Under the pieces are notes generated by a model. It saw nothing but the letters and a program-made list of their open reading frames with translations, was not told the origin of the DNA and searched no databases. A program made the position numbers and the translations under genes. Below, in pieces: positions 33,991 through 45,828 of a DNA stretch of 64,000 nucleotides; position 1 is the first letter of the stretch, and every line of letters begins with the position of its first letter. Source of the DNA: Lepidurus packardi (lineage: Eukaryota > Arthropoda > Branchiopoda > Notostraca > Triopsidae). The stretch spans positions 1 to 64,000 of the forward strand of contig JAKZAN010000171.1 of assembly GCA_023053545.1 (NCBI GenBank), in the 5' to 3' direction.

Positions 33991-34975
33991 ATGGACAAGA
34001 AGAAAGAAAAGATCAAGGCAGCCATCAACATCGTCTCCATGATGCCTCCTTCCAAGATGAAGAAGAACCTTGTCGGGCTCGTCAATCTTGTTCCCTCCCT
34101 CGAGGACTTCCTCCTCGAAAAAATCGATCTTCCTCACACTGTGGAAAAAGACACCGTGACTGGAGAACCCTTCATTCAGACTGAGTTTAATCGTGATGGT
34201 GAAAGCTACCGTTCACCCCATTCGAACAAATACTATCCTGCCCAGGCTGACGGGTACTTGCCGTCACAACAGCTGCGAGCTTTCGAGGAGAAGGCCAACC
34301 GATTGTTCAAGTAATACACCAAGCTCTACTATGAGAATGGGGTGGGCAACTTCTTCGTTAGCGAAAATGATGATGGGTTCAATTGTGGGTTCTTCGCCAA
34401 AAAAGGTAACCATAATATTGAAGATCATTTCCATTGATTATACACATTTGAGTAGAGGTGAATGTGAACGGTGTGACAGGCAGCTGGGATTCCTTCAACA
34501 TCGTGTGTGTGAAGATCGACGCTACGAAGAAGGTCACCTACAATCTGAACACCACCATCCTGGTTGAGATGAAGATGAGCACTCCTGCCCTTGGAGAAGT
34601 GGACTTGTCTGGCTTCTTGAGGAAAAATGTAATAGAATCACTCTAAGTCTTCTTCTGCGATGCTTGAATTAATCTTTAGAAAGAGGAAACACACAAAGTG
34701 ATCGAGAACGACAGCCTGGACGATTTCCATTTGAGTAACATTGGCAGAATGATCGAAGATATGGAGACCAACCTCCGCCAGCAGATCGAGGCTGTCTACA
34801 TCAGCAAGACGAGAGCTGTAACCCATTCTTTAATCGCATCCATCCTTATCTTCATCGGCGGATTTAGATCATATAAACTACACGCTATACTGGTTCTCGC
34901 GAGTTTGAAGTCAGCAAAAACAAGTTGGCTCAAGACCTGGCAAGTATCGCTATCCGAGGCGACAGCAGCAACTGA
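33991..34975 (+). CDS. F-actin capping protein subunit beta (CapZ beta)
   Basis: 277 residues, the normal CapZ beta length, in four exons. Introns at 34406-34455, 34629-34679, 34818-34867 are about 50 bp each and fall inside conserved segments. Diagnostic blocks are FNRDGESYRSPHSNKYYP, LPSQQLRAFEEKANRLF, WDSFNIVCVKID and the C-terminal LSNIGRMIEDMETNLRQQIEAVYISKTR. The tail (SREFEVSKNKLAQDLASIAI) matches the amphipathic helix that binds the barbed end. It works with an alpha subunit, not found in this window, to cap actin filaments. Stop TGA 34973-34975. Confidence 0.95.
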
Positions 34976-35114
34976 TTTATATTGAATGCAAGGGTATGTG
35001 CAGTAGCCAGTAGAAAATATCCATCTTGTGCACCACAAACGATATTCAAACCAAATACACACATACTATGTTTGATTTCAGAATCCAGGGATATGCATGA
35101 GCCAACCTGTGGTA

Positions 35115-36474
35115 TCACTCTTTATGTTCCTTGGCTTTACTGTACAGGAAGAACAGGATGAAGATGAACGTACCGGCAATAGTTGCGAAGGTTGCCGTGT
35201 AATAGGGGGTGGCCGTCAACAGGAAGCGATCGAATTAGTCGTGCTTCTTTGTTCTGAGAGTCACCCGTGCCTTTTCAGCGATGAAATTGAAACCGGGCTT
35301 TTCATAGATGATCTTGAATTGATAGATACCCTCCTTAGTAGGTGTGTCGAACTCAGCAACGTACGTCTTGCTGCTTTGCTTCTGCTATAGTCTCTTGATC
35401 ACCCAGGGGTCCAGCATCACAAACTCAACGTTCAAGTCATTGGCCACATAAGGTACCCAACGGTTGCTTTTGTGGTTGAACTCTTCGATATCAGCCTGAT
35501 AGTGTACTCTCTCTGTCACTGTAAATAGTGTCTTAGTCTGGGATTCTGCGACGCCGTGGTATCCCACATTACTAATTCGAATAATGCCACTGCGCTTAAA
35601 GTTCCATCTGAGAAGGTTGGACACAAGGGCGCTGTTGTCAAAGCTGGGCACTTCTAAGAACTAGTTGCTGAAGAAGTCAAGAGAACCAGTAAGCACGGCT
35701 CTGGCGTTGTTCAGGCCCTGCACGGCTGCAACAAGAGTAAGAGCAGAACCGGCCCTTGTGGCCTGGCCCGTCTGGTAGTTCTTTGTATAAGTTGTAGGCT
35801 CACCCTTGGCGATGGGGAAAAGCTGGTGATTGACATAGTTAACAAGTTTGAGGCCGAGTCCGCGGTAGAGGATCTTTCCATGACGAAGCTTCTCGGAGAT
35901 GAAAGGATAGGCATCTTCGATGTGGCTTGTGATGATTGTGTTGGAATTGTTGCCGAGGTGGTTGAAATTATCTTTCAGTTGATGGCCCTGCAAATCAAAG
36001 TGTAAGTAGGAAAAATGTATGAGTGAGGCTGGAAAAGTACGAATTCGTCAGGCTCGACTCCGAAAGCATAGAAGAGCTTTCTGTAGCCACGGGATATATC
36101 GATGTCTCCAGCTACGATAACGTCACGCCCGCTGTCAAAGAACTCTACAATATTCTGAACTTTGAGGGCTCCGACGCTCTGTTCCTGTTCCGAAGTGCAG
36201 AAAACAACGAGCCTATCGTAAATGTACTATCCGTAGTATTTGAGCTGGACCTCTTTCTCGCTGAAAGAGTATGCGTAAGTGACTTGTCCGAATTCTAGGG
36301 CCCATAATTGATGTGGGAATAAAGGAAGGGTGTACTTTGGAGTTCTGCAAAGAGTTTGGAGTGGGTGTTATGGAGATCCTTGTTGTCGAGGACAACTAGA
36401 GTCTTGCTGGTGATGTTGGTGGTGGAGAGAACAAGAGCGACGCACAACGCGAGCAGGAGACAACGTTTAATCAT
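35115..36474 (-). CDS. Oligosaccharyltransferase 48 kDa subunit (OST48/DDOST/Wbp1)
   Basis: 421 residues in three exons (introns 36335-36295 and 36040-35988). It has a signal peptide (CLLLALCVALVLSTTN), then KTLVVLDNKDLHNTHSKLFAEL, matching the start of the mature family fold. Further matches are QYIYDRLVVFCTS, FFDSGRDVIVAGD, NNARAVLTGSLDFFSN, RWVPYVANDLNVEFVMLDPWV, TKEGIYQFKIIYEKPGFNF. A C-terminal TM (YTATFATIAGTFIFILFFLY) is followed by a short Lys-rich cytosolic tail (SKAKEHKE). It is a core subunit of the ER N-glycosylation enzyme. TAG/TAA at several positions are sense; stop TGA 35115-35117. Confidence 0.95.
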
Positions 36475-36695
36475 GGGCGACAGACGTGTTGTGTATTATG
36501 TTGGTAAATATTGGAAATATCCTATTGCACTTGATTAGCTTGTGGTAATACGCTGGAAGACAAAACCAAACTGCTACTATCAACAAATACTAGGCTGAAA
36601 TATGCTGCACCTAGACACTACTGCATCGAAGCCAATAAGGAAGGAGTTTGGATTTAAATAATTCGGGAATGAAAGGGTTTCTATTTCAATTGCCA

Positions 36696-37398
36696 TCACT
36701 CCTTCTTTTCGGCAGCAGCCTTAAGGGCTCTCTTTCCAGCGTTTCTTTGGTTAGCCCACTCCTGTCTCAGGATTCTGTACACATTGTCCTTTCTCAGCTT
36801 GGCAACCTCGCCAGAAGAAACGGGCTTCACTCTCTTCACCAGAGCGGGAAGGGCGTTGACCACGGGGCTAGCATGCACGTTTTGGGATTCCTGTCACCAG
36901 CAATTAAATTTAAGCAATAATATTACCTTGGGAGTGTCGTTGAGGATTCCGCCCTTGGCCTTAGTGACGAGCTTGTTAGCGTGTCTGGGGTGGAGGACGA
37001 GTCTGTTGACGTAGGCCAGGAGTCTGTTCTTGTTGAGGTCAAGAGATTCCTGGGACTTGTTCTGTCTTCTGGGATCGACGGCGATGCCAACTGATCTGGC
37101 GAAGGCGGCACCGAGGCCAGCAGCCTTGATTTCAGCAAGAGAGAAGCCTGAGGAGTAAATGGTGGTGAAAGTATGGTGTACCTCTTCCGAATCTCATTCT
37201 GTTATTATATCTGATGGTCTGGCCACGGACGGCAGGCCTGAGGGAGTCGAGAGGCCTGGGAGCGATGGCGGCGGCTCTCTGCTTCCTCTTGAGGAGTCTG
37301 GACCTCTTTCTGGAGGCCTGGTCGAGCCAGGTGGTGACGTTTCTCTGCCAGTGCTTTCTGAGGTGGACGTTGGGGATGACGTTGTTGTGCTTGACCAT
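36696..37398 (-). CDS. RPL13: 60S ribosomal protein eL13
   Basis: 210 residues in three exons; introns 37181-37148 (34 bp) and 36926-36891 (36 bp). The start VKHNNVIPNVHLRKHWQRNVTTWLDQ and RKRSRLLKRKQRA, RPLDSLRPAVRGQTIRYN, GFSLAEIKAAGL, ARSVGIAVDPRRQNKSQESL are strong eL13 signatures. The C-terminal exon (VNALPALVKRVKPVSSGEV ... RNAGKRALKAAAEKKE) is typical too. No TAA/TAG sense codons, as for eL30. Stop TGA 36696-36698. Confidence 0.97.
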
Positions 37399-37655
37399 TT
37401 TTGTGTTGTGGAGTTGGTAATAATATTCCTATTTTTTATTATATTATTTTAATTATAATATTTTTGGAGCCTGAATGAGTAGTCGTGGGAAGACAGTCCT
37501 GGCTCCGAATCCATGCCTGTTTACTATCTGTGCTTTTAATTTGAACAACGCCTTCACACCCACTTTTGGCAGTTGCTTTAATCATTCATCAGCTCACTCT
37601 CCCTTCAAGAACATGCCCCATTTATACACTTCTCTATAATCCTAACTATAATACT

Positions 37656-39726
37656 ATGAAGGCACCCCTCGACCACCGCCACCCTTATAATAAGGGCTGG
37701 CTCCAAGACCACATCAATCTCACTCACTGGGACCACCGACAGCCTCTCAACAAGCATCCCCTGCTCGGACTCAACTCCCTCCTTCTCCAAGGAAACTCCA
37801 AGTTCGACCATTTGCGCAACCTCATCGTCGAATATAACGAACAGGTACTGCCTCCACGTCACTGTTTCCGTCGGCAACGCATAGGTGGACATGTTGAACC
37901 AAGGACGCATCGCTTCGATCAACCACGCCGGACTTCGCCATAACTTTATCACTTCTCTCTTCAAAATGCTCACAGACATCTGTCTCATTGCAAATATTGA
38001 AACCCAGGCAAAGTATCTCGAGGATGTATTCAAGTGGGCCAACGAATATTAATTCACCAGGAAAGAGCGACCAGTCACAGCCACCACTCGTGCCACCCGT
38101 CCCACCACGGCAGCTACCCGTCCAGCCAGTGGCATCAGCGTCATAGTCCCTCTTAGCCAGGCACGCTTTAGATATGACCGTAATGCCACAGAGAGACAGA
38201 TCCAAGAATTCAACAAATAACTCATGGAAGAAGGGTAAAGCTATGAGAACATGCTTTAAGAGGAAAAGAAGCAAACCATCCCTCCTCGTATACAGACAGC
38301 GACTAGCAGGGATAAGGGTAGGCCTGCATCTAAAACGAGTGTTCCGATACACTCGAGTGCAGCTTCCCAAAAACAACAGTCTCAGGCGGTTGCCATAGGT
38401 ATAGGTGGAGGGGTGTCTCGGATGTCAGCCCTCTAGAAGCACGACTTCGCCATCGGAGCTCGGACTCTGCACCCCTAATACTAAATACCTTCTCAACGGC
38501 TAAAGGAATATAAACGCAAGAACATCGACTTGGAGGCTGATCCCCTGATTGTCACTGAAGCTCGGAAAAAATAATTAGGACCTGCATCTCAGAAGTACCC
38601 TGTGCAGTCCAAAAAAATGGCAATACCTCCGACAGCCAAAGGTGCTGTGGCGGATCGCTTGGATAAAGCTTCACAGCCTCAGCTGGCGAACACTGAGTAG
38701 AGAGTCGCAGCAAATATTCTAGGCGCGACTGACATTGGATTTGTTGAACTGTCTCCCGGACAGCTTGCCGATCAGAATGCTGCCGACACAGCAGGGCCTG
38801 AGGACGGTCTAGAGGTAGATGATTAAATTGGCATCGAAGGTGATGAGGAGATAAAAGCTGACGAAGCAGAAGAAGAAGGAGAAGAAGTCGAAGATAAGTT
38901 GGCGCCAAAGATCAAAGCCTACGCATGCAGCCAAGACAGTCTCAACTTGGGTCACCCGAATCTCTTAGATTTGGAGCAGCGATTCTTGGCCAAGAGGAAT
39001 AAAGAGTTGGTGGAGCTGCGAAGCGATTAGGAAATCATAGAAAGAGCCAAGAAAGATTGGGCCAGAAGTAAAGCACGTCTAGAAAAAGAAGGCTCCAGAA
39101 AAAGAGAGTCCAAAATGACCAATGGCCTTTTGGGTTCGACAGGCCAGTCGGCCTATCAGCCTTATAAGTCCGAGCCACAAGATGGGAGGGTCAAGTCGAT
39201 TACAATTTCGCACCCAGAAAACATGGTGGAGACAAACAAGCCGAGCAATTCTGTGAGATATAAGGACCAGATCGTGGCTTACTCCAACAACTTTATGGGC
39301 GCGAAGTGCAATGACCTCATTGAAACAAAAATTGACAATCTTGCATACACTCATTCCAAGGACTTTGTGTCGATGGAGCCCAATATCCCCAAACAGCAAC
39401 AACTCCGAGACACTCTGGTCGCTAAATCCCTCACAAACTGTGCACGGCCCCAATCTTGCACAGAAAGGCATCGGAACTTCGCGCAAATCCTCGCAGCCGC
39501 CCAGGACAAAGTGGAGGCAGAACTTGACGATGAGTTGACCACCATAAAAGAACACCTGGCAAAGAACAAAGTGATTATTGAGGCATAGAAACTGAGAAAC
39601 GCGATGGGGAATATTCGTGTATCGGACAAGGAAGGTGTGTAAGAAGTGTCGAGTATCACGGGGGCTCAACTGCTGCATAACCCGTTCTTCAAGGTGGCGA
39701 AAAAGAAGAAGAAGAAGAAGAAATGA
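37656..39726 (+). CDS. Unidentified 676-residue protein
   Basis: Two exons (intron 37845-37884, 40 bp) make one TGA-free frame. The N-terminal 150 residues are helical and globular-looking (HPLLGLNSLLLQGNSKFDHL, IASINHAGLRHNFITSLFKML). A Thr/Ala/Pro linker follows. From about 330 to 460 it is acidic (EEEGEEVEDKL-type), and then come coiled-coil and polar segments (QRFLAKRNKELVELRSD, HSKDFVSMEPNIPKQQQLRD, QDKVEAELDDELTTIKEHL). The last ten residues are almost all Lys before TGA 39724-39726. A cytoskeletal or ciliary role is possible, but I recognise no domain. Confidence 0.75.
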
Positions 39727-40017
39727 TGCAGTGTCGAATACAGCGAATTCAGGATCGTAGAAATAAATGCAATCAACAGCTATCAGGATGCATTGCAATT
39801 CGTATATATGTGACCCTATTTTTCGATTTCTGCATATGCCTGCAGCTGAAAGGTTCATGCGTGTTTCTATACTTTAGAGTTGCTGACTGTCAGCCACACT
39901 CGATGCGACTGTTGCAATTTTGCTCTGCTTTTTCCGACCAATATCCATATCACACATCCCATCATTTCCATATAATCAAGCCTTGCTCCATTTTTAACAC
40001 AAAAAGTACTAGCACAC

Positions 40018-41973
40018 ATGGATGCAAAACTTAAGTACAAAATAGTCTCCTGCAGCTCTGAAGAGTCGAACAACCAGGTCACCAATCTACTCGTCAGGGG
40101 GAGCGGCGGCTGGGAGTCTGCCCGCTTCTCCAGCTACCCACAAGAAATAACCATCCAGTTCTACGGAGAAGTACATCTCAAACAACTCCAGTTCCTCTCA
40201 AACAGCCGCAAAATCAGTTCCAGGATCGATATCCTCTACTACTCCACAGCCAACAGTTCATCTGAAGGAAGATTCACGAAGTACGGGTTCTTCGAACTCA
40301 GCCCGAACGATCACACTAACTACTAAGGTCGTGAACTCAAGACTGTGACTGTAGACGTTCGTTGCAGCTATTTGCGTTTTCTGCTGCACAAAAACCACCA
40401 TAATAAGCAGAACTTCTTCTCCCAAGTGGGTCTGCATGAAATCAACTGCATCGGAGATAACTCGGAAAACTTTAAATCCCCTTCCGACAGGAATCCATAA
40501 TCGCCTATCTTGGCGCAGGCAGATGCTGTGGCTCAAGTAAACCACAATACGTCTGCGGGCCATCCGAATTTCCCTGCTAACAGCAACATGACCGGAAGTG
40601 GAATGCAGATAGAGGATGAGTTCATATATGGAAAACTGTTGGTCCTTTTCCAAATGAAAGAACAAGCCGTCAAGAACGAGAATTATGATGAGGCAAAAAG
40701 ACTGAGGGATGTAATTCAGGCTGTTAAGAATCTTAGCACTCAGATAAAAGGTCTGGAAGAAAAGAAGCGTGAGGCTGTCGAACAGGAGTAATATGAAAGA
40801 GCCCAGAAGATTAAGGCAGAAATAGAAAAAGTACGCGGAAGTGCTGACAAGGTCATCGCAGGCATGGGAGGCGCCAGCGGTTCAAGTCCAATCAACTCAC
40901 GCCGCAAGACGCTGCCACACTAAGATATTAATGACGAAGAGAACTTGGACCAGTCCAATGTACTTTCTAGAGTGATGAAGACCCATGAAAACGAATTCGT
41001 GGACTCAATGGATAATTTAGAAGATGAAAATGTGACATAAGTCTTGGGAAAGCCTATCAGTTATGATGATAGAGTAGTCCCCACGCATTTAGGCAAGACC
41101 AAACAGCAACCCAGTGAGGAGGAGAGCTTGGGGAGGGAGCAACTGCCTACTGAACCAGAACCAGTGCCAGCTAAATATGAGAAATAGGCACAAGTACTTG
41201 CAGGGATTCTTGATGAGTATACCATCCGAAAGTACTATTCGAAACATTGGTTGTTCAGATTCGACGCACTAAATACGGCATTGAATCTCCTGAAAGACCA
41301 CAAGTCCCACAAAGACTTCCCCTCAGCCTTCAAAATCTATATGCTGATCGTAAGCAGTACGATTGACGAGAAGCTCGTCCAAATCTGTCAGACCTCCTTA
41401 ACATTATTCATGGAACTGCTTCTGCAATACGACAAAATGCATAAAGAGGTAAAAGGTGCTTCTGAGGTTCAGGCAGAAGCCGATAAGATCCTAGCTGAAA
41501 CATCAAAAAGGATCAACGATAATAACATTAAGGTGAAAGGACTCGCCGACGAAGTGCTCCGAAAGATGTCTTCTTCAGGGCTTTACGGCGTTACTGTTTG
41601 TTCCGGTGTATTGCTCAAAGCCAACCCTAAGATAAAGTTGTCGCCCAAACAGATCAAATCACGACTGGATACTTTGACATACTTCATCAGTCTATACGGC
41701 CTAGGAACCAATAATGTGCCAATGAACAGCATAGACTTTGCAGGCAGTTTCCTGGACAACCAGAGTCTCGAAGTGCGCAATGCTTCTATCGATCTACTGG
41801 TATAAGCATCTTTGCACGAAGGAGAATAGCGCGTGATGAATTGTCTGGAGAGACTGCCTGCGAATATCAAGGAGATGATAGTGAAGAAGATAATGAATGC
41901 GAAGAATGCAAGACAGAAGAACAAGAGTGCGAATGGAGGAGGCAGCAAAGAAATAAAGGTAAAGGGAAAGTGA
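40018..41973 (+). CDS. CEP104/FAP256-like ciliary tip protein
   Basis: A single-exon gene of 651 residues. The N-terminal 160 residues match the CEP104 jelly-roll domain closely in order and spacing (SCSSEE, GWESARFSSYPQEITIQF, LKQLQFLSNSRKISSRIDILYYS, GRELKTVTVDVRCSYLRFLLHKNHHNK, FFSQVGLHEINCIGD). About 200-290 is a coiled coil with two UVR-like repeats (NYDEAKRLRDVIQAVKNL). About 400-610 is a TOG-type HEAT array (LFRFDALNTALNLLKDH, FPSAFKIYMLIVSSTIDEKLVQI, EVRNASIDLLV). CEP104 binds the plus ends of axonemal microtubules. The zinc-finger array of animal CEP104 is not visible. Stop TGA 41971-41973. Confidence 0.92.
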
Positions 41974-42200
41974 AGTTAGTGATATTATTGTTCTCTATTC
42001 TAGACTAAATCATAGTTTTGTTAATGTCTATTCTACTGCAGTTTGGCCTGACTTGAAAGCCATGCTAAAACACTCACCCAATCTTTCTGAACGGTCACGT
42101 TGACTATTTAAAATCAGATAGACTCCAATTGATTTGTGAGATTTAAACATAATATTGCTTGCCCATTGAATATACCCATCTTCAGACCGACACCGAAGCC

Positions 42201-42863
42201 ATGCAACCCAAACGCCTCGACAAAAGGAAGTACGACTATGAGATCAAAACCATGGTCCTAGGGGATTCTGCAGTCGGCAAAACTAGTTATCTTCTTAAAC
42301 TCATCAATGATGAGTTTTCTCTAAATCACTGCGCCACCATCGGCATTGACATTAAAATCAAGGAACTCGAAATTGAGGGCAAAAGAATCAAAATGCAGAT
42401 CTGGGATTCCGCGGGTCAGGAAAAGTATCGCAATATCAACGAGACGCTGTACCGCGGGGCTATTGGACTCATCCTAATGTACTCGATCGCTGATCCCTCC
42501 ACTTTCCAAAACATTGAGCGCTGGATCAAGGATATACACGAACACGCCATCCCTGGCATCAGCAAAATACTAGTGGGTAATAAGTGTGACATGGAAGACC
42601 GTCGTAAGGTTTCCAAGGAGGATGGCGAAAGCATGGCTCGCAAGTACAACATGGGTTTCATAGAGACCAGTGCCAAGGACGGGACAGGAGTGGAGTAGTC
42701 GATAGTAATGCTGGCTAACATGGTTCAAGAGCACATTAAGACTGCAGATGAAGAGTAGTTGCAGAACAAAGCAACCGCAGGAAATCAAAATATTAGGCTC
42801 AGCGTCAAGCAATTTGAAAAGAAGTCTGACAACGATGTGAGTGGAAGTGGATGTCGATGCTGA
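42201..42863 (+). CDS. Rab-family small GTPase with CxC tail
   Basis: 220 residues with all five G-motifs: P-loop GDSAVGKTS, switch I CATIGIDIKIKEL with the effector Thr, switch II WDSAGQEKYR, NKCD, ETSAK. The C-terminus ends CRC before TGA 42861-42863, the CxC signal for double geranylgeranylation. The TIGID sequence in place of the usual T-I-G-V-[ED]-F is unusual and prevents confident subfamily assignment; Rab1/8-like is nearest by eye. The TAG at 42696-42698 sits where Rabs commonly have Glu or Gln. No introns. Confidence 0.93.
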
Positions 42864-43273
42864 GATGGATGTGAGCATAGGGATCGGGTAATGAATTATC
42901 TGGTGCTGACCAAGGCATGCTGATCGGAGAGCCAGTCTCGGTTAATAAACTAATTGTTGTTGAGCAATTGTGACTCGTGGCAGTTGGGTTTGATCTTTCG
43001 GTATGATGCCACTTCTCCTTGAAATATAATGTGCGCTGGCACCAACGCCATCCTCGGGCTCTCATTTTTGAATTATAGCAAAGTAATTACCAGATGTTGA
43101 CCAGCCACTCAAGGGATCATTGAAATCATGATTGCTATCCCTAGTTTTTCTAGTTCCCACAGTTTTTCCTTAATCTCTATTTATTCCCAGCTTACGTCCC
43201 CATCCATATCCAGTATCCAGAACGCAGAATCCTCTTTTCAAAAATCGATCCCAAATACACAGGAAATATCAAC
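42864..43273. other. Intergenic, no gene seen
   Basis: 410 bases between the Rab stop and the kinesin-like start, both on the plus strand. Open frames exist but have His/Ser-biased, non-protein-like composition. It must hold the Rab 3' end and the next promoter. Confidence 0.5.
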
Positions 43274-45463
43274 ATGGCTGAGCGTCTTACATTCGTCTGC
43301 AGAGTTGGCACTTCATTTTGCTCCACCAACTCCCCGTCTCATGAATACCAGATCACTGACCATTCTCCTGCAGCCACTCGCAAACTCATGTCCTCCCTTC
43401 GTAGGGACAAGAAAGTCTCTGTCTTTTGTGCAAACTCTTCCAAAGCCCGACTCGTCTCCTTAATCAACGGAAAACCACTGACTCGCGGTTTTATTGAGGA
43501 AAATATGCATCGTGACGAAGACATCTTACGACTACGTACAACTATCCTCGACTGCGATCTTTTCGGTTTCGATCGTGTTCTTAACGGATAAATGATAACC
43601 AACAATTCTGTCAGCAACAAGCTTCTCTACGAAGCCACCATCAAGTCGAACATCGAAGACCTCTTTAATCTGAAAAGCTCTCTCCTTGCCGTCCTTGGCT
43701 GCGGTGTGAAGGCAAGCATTGAAGATGTGCTGAAGGGAGACTCTGGACTTCTCCATTATGCAGCCAAGTCCATCCTCAACTATGTGAAACTGAGTGCCAA
43801 ATCGACAGGAGATCGTCAACTAATTGTGTATAGCCTTGAGGTCAGCGTAGTGGGGATATTGATGAACGAAGTGTACGATTTGGCAGAATAGAGAACAGTA
43901 ACTAACTTCAAAAAAACTAACAAGAAGGAACCCAGTATTATCAAAATCACTTATGAAGAATAGTTCAGATCTCTTATGTATCTTGCCGAGTCCAATTACA
44001 AAGAGTGCCTGAGGAAGCAGGAAGTGCAGCATCGCGAGAAGATCCACTTTGTGGTGAAGTTCTATCTACGGAGAAAGGGCCAAACAGTGAGTGAACTGAA
44101 CATACTTAGGGTTCCTTCGCTTCAGCAAGTGGACAAAAGCGAAATGAACAGTCTGGCCCATTTCTTAGCAAACCGGGACAAGTAATACTTAGAGGATATC
44201 CAGAAGAATAGATTTCTCTTGATGCTGATGAACGACAGAACTATTCTTCCTCACAACGTTTGTTTGCTTTTCTTGGTGAATCCTGCCCCAAAAGAACATG
44301 AGCTTTCCAGAATCACTTTAAAGATTGCAGAGGAATTTTCTATTACGTGTGGCAAGTCCTTCCCACACGAGCTTACTTCCAGCAAAAATCCAGTCAAACT
44401 TCACAGGAAGGATCGCAATCCATAGTCAGCCTATCGACATTTTCCTGATGAAGAAGACACACTCCATTACCAACTGCTAGAGCGTGCCTCTTGTTCGATG
44501 GGTCGCATGCCAGTCCAACACTCATAGGATTCTGGTTCTAAGCATGGTACTGGAATCAAAGCCTCGAGTAGGGACTAGTCGCCGCAAGGTAAAACTCAAG
44601 GGAAAGGGTTAATGTCGAGGGGTGGAGATCACACACGTGCGCCCTCAGGGTCTTGTTATCCTTTTCCGACAAACAATAGGCTTCTTATTCAATCGCAACC
44701 GCCTGCAAAGGAAAAGGGTTATGGTGAGCACTAGCCTGAAACTGAGCGTGAGAGGGAACTAATATTGACAAATATGCAGCTTAACATGAGAATCCAAGCT
44801 CTGGAAGATGAAATGCGAAGATCTAACTCAGCTACTAAGGAAGAAATAGCCCAGAAAAAGCTATAGTTCATCTAAAAGGAGATCGAATATCGACGCAAAA
44901 TAAAAAAGTACAAAGAGTCCATCGAAAGGCTGGAGAGAATGGTCAAAGAACTCACACAGACACCTAATCGGGATCTCTACTAGAGTATCTAGAGGCAGCG
45001 TTACCAGATGTTGTACTAAGAAAACGTGATGATCAAGGAGGAGAACGACATGCTGCTGGAGAGGTGCAGGAAACTTCAAACATAGTGCACTCTCACTATG
45101 ACACACAACGTACCCACTCCTGACAAAAACAAGTTAGAACAACTTGAAAAAAAACTAGTCAAAAATAGGCGCGAGAAGGGGAAGTTGGAGGCCAAGGTCA
45201 AAACCATGGAACACGAAATCGGGAGTCTAATAGCGGAGAAGAACATGGAGATGGTGGAGTTGGAGAATGATCTCACGACCACCCGCGATAACCCCAGGCG
45301 AAGGCTAGGAAGAGAGAGGCTGGAGACAGGCCAGAGCCGAGCACAGTCCATCCAAAGTAGTCCATAGCATTGAGACAGGGAATGGCAGGTTTATCGAGTC
45401 CACATACTTAATACTCAAGCAGCACCTACAGTTATGAATTTTAAAGATGCTATGATAAACTGA
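43274..45463 (+). CDS. Kinesin-like protein with degenerate motor (pseudokinesin)
   Basis: A 729-residue intronless gene. The first 370 residues follow the kinesin motor in outline: FVCRVG start, FGFDRVLNG (kinesin F-x-FDxVF), LLYEATIKSNIEDLF, then LLAVLGCGVKAS where motors have YGQTGSGKT, GLLHYAAKSIL, YSLEVSVVGILMNEVYDL for S-x-x-E-x-Y-N-E-x-x-x-D-L, and a late NVCLLFLVNPAPKEHELSRITLKIAEEF for the ISPxxxxxxETxxTLxFA element. P-loop Gly-Lys-Thr, the switch II DLAGSE and much of switch I are not recognisable, so ATP hydrolysis is unlikely. Residues about 490-680 are coiled coil. The resemblance is judged by eye and needs a profile search. Confidence 0.7.
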
Positions 45464-45828
45464 GGACAATAATGCTTGTGTTTTATTTTGAATGTTCGTT
45501 ACCAACCTACCCCAATTCTGGAAGAGCCATCACGACTCGTATAGGTTTGTGCCTGCTCTATCGGCTGCACACTTGATGGCTCCAGTGGGACGCGATCTGC
45601 TAACATAAGAATCTGGCCAGTTGTTGCAGTGTTTCTGGCTAGTCTAGAACATTGTATGTGCAGTGGCTGCAACGTAAGGTGTTGTTAAAAAGCTATGCCA
45701 AATATACATTTATGAAGAAGGGCCTTGGTTGCTTGCCCGATAAAATAGGCAGCAAGCAAATAGATAGTGAGTAATATTTAAGCAAAACATAAAACTATAT
45801 CCAAACAAGACCCCAACATCAAGCAAAC
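45464..45828. other. Intergenic, no gene seen
   Basis: 365 bases between two plus-strand genes. No protein-like frame, tRNA or repeat was recognised. A short A/T-rich block just before 45780 may be part of the MORN gene promoter. Confidence 0.5.

Noticed and set aside
42805-43065. Minus-strand His/Ser-rich frame after the Rab gene
   Set aside because: Composition is not protein-like and it partly overlaps the Rab coding end on the other strand.
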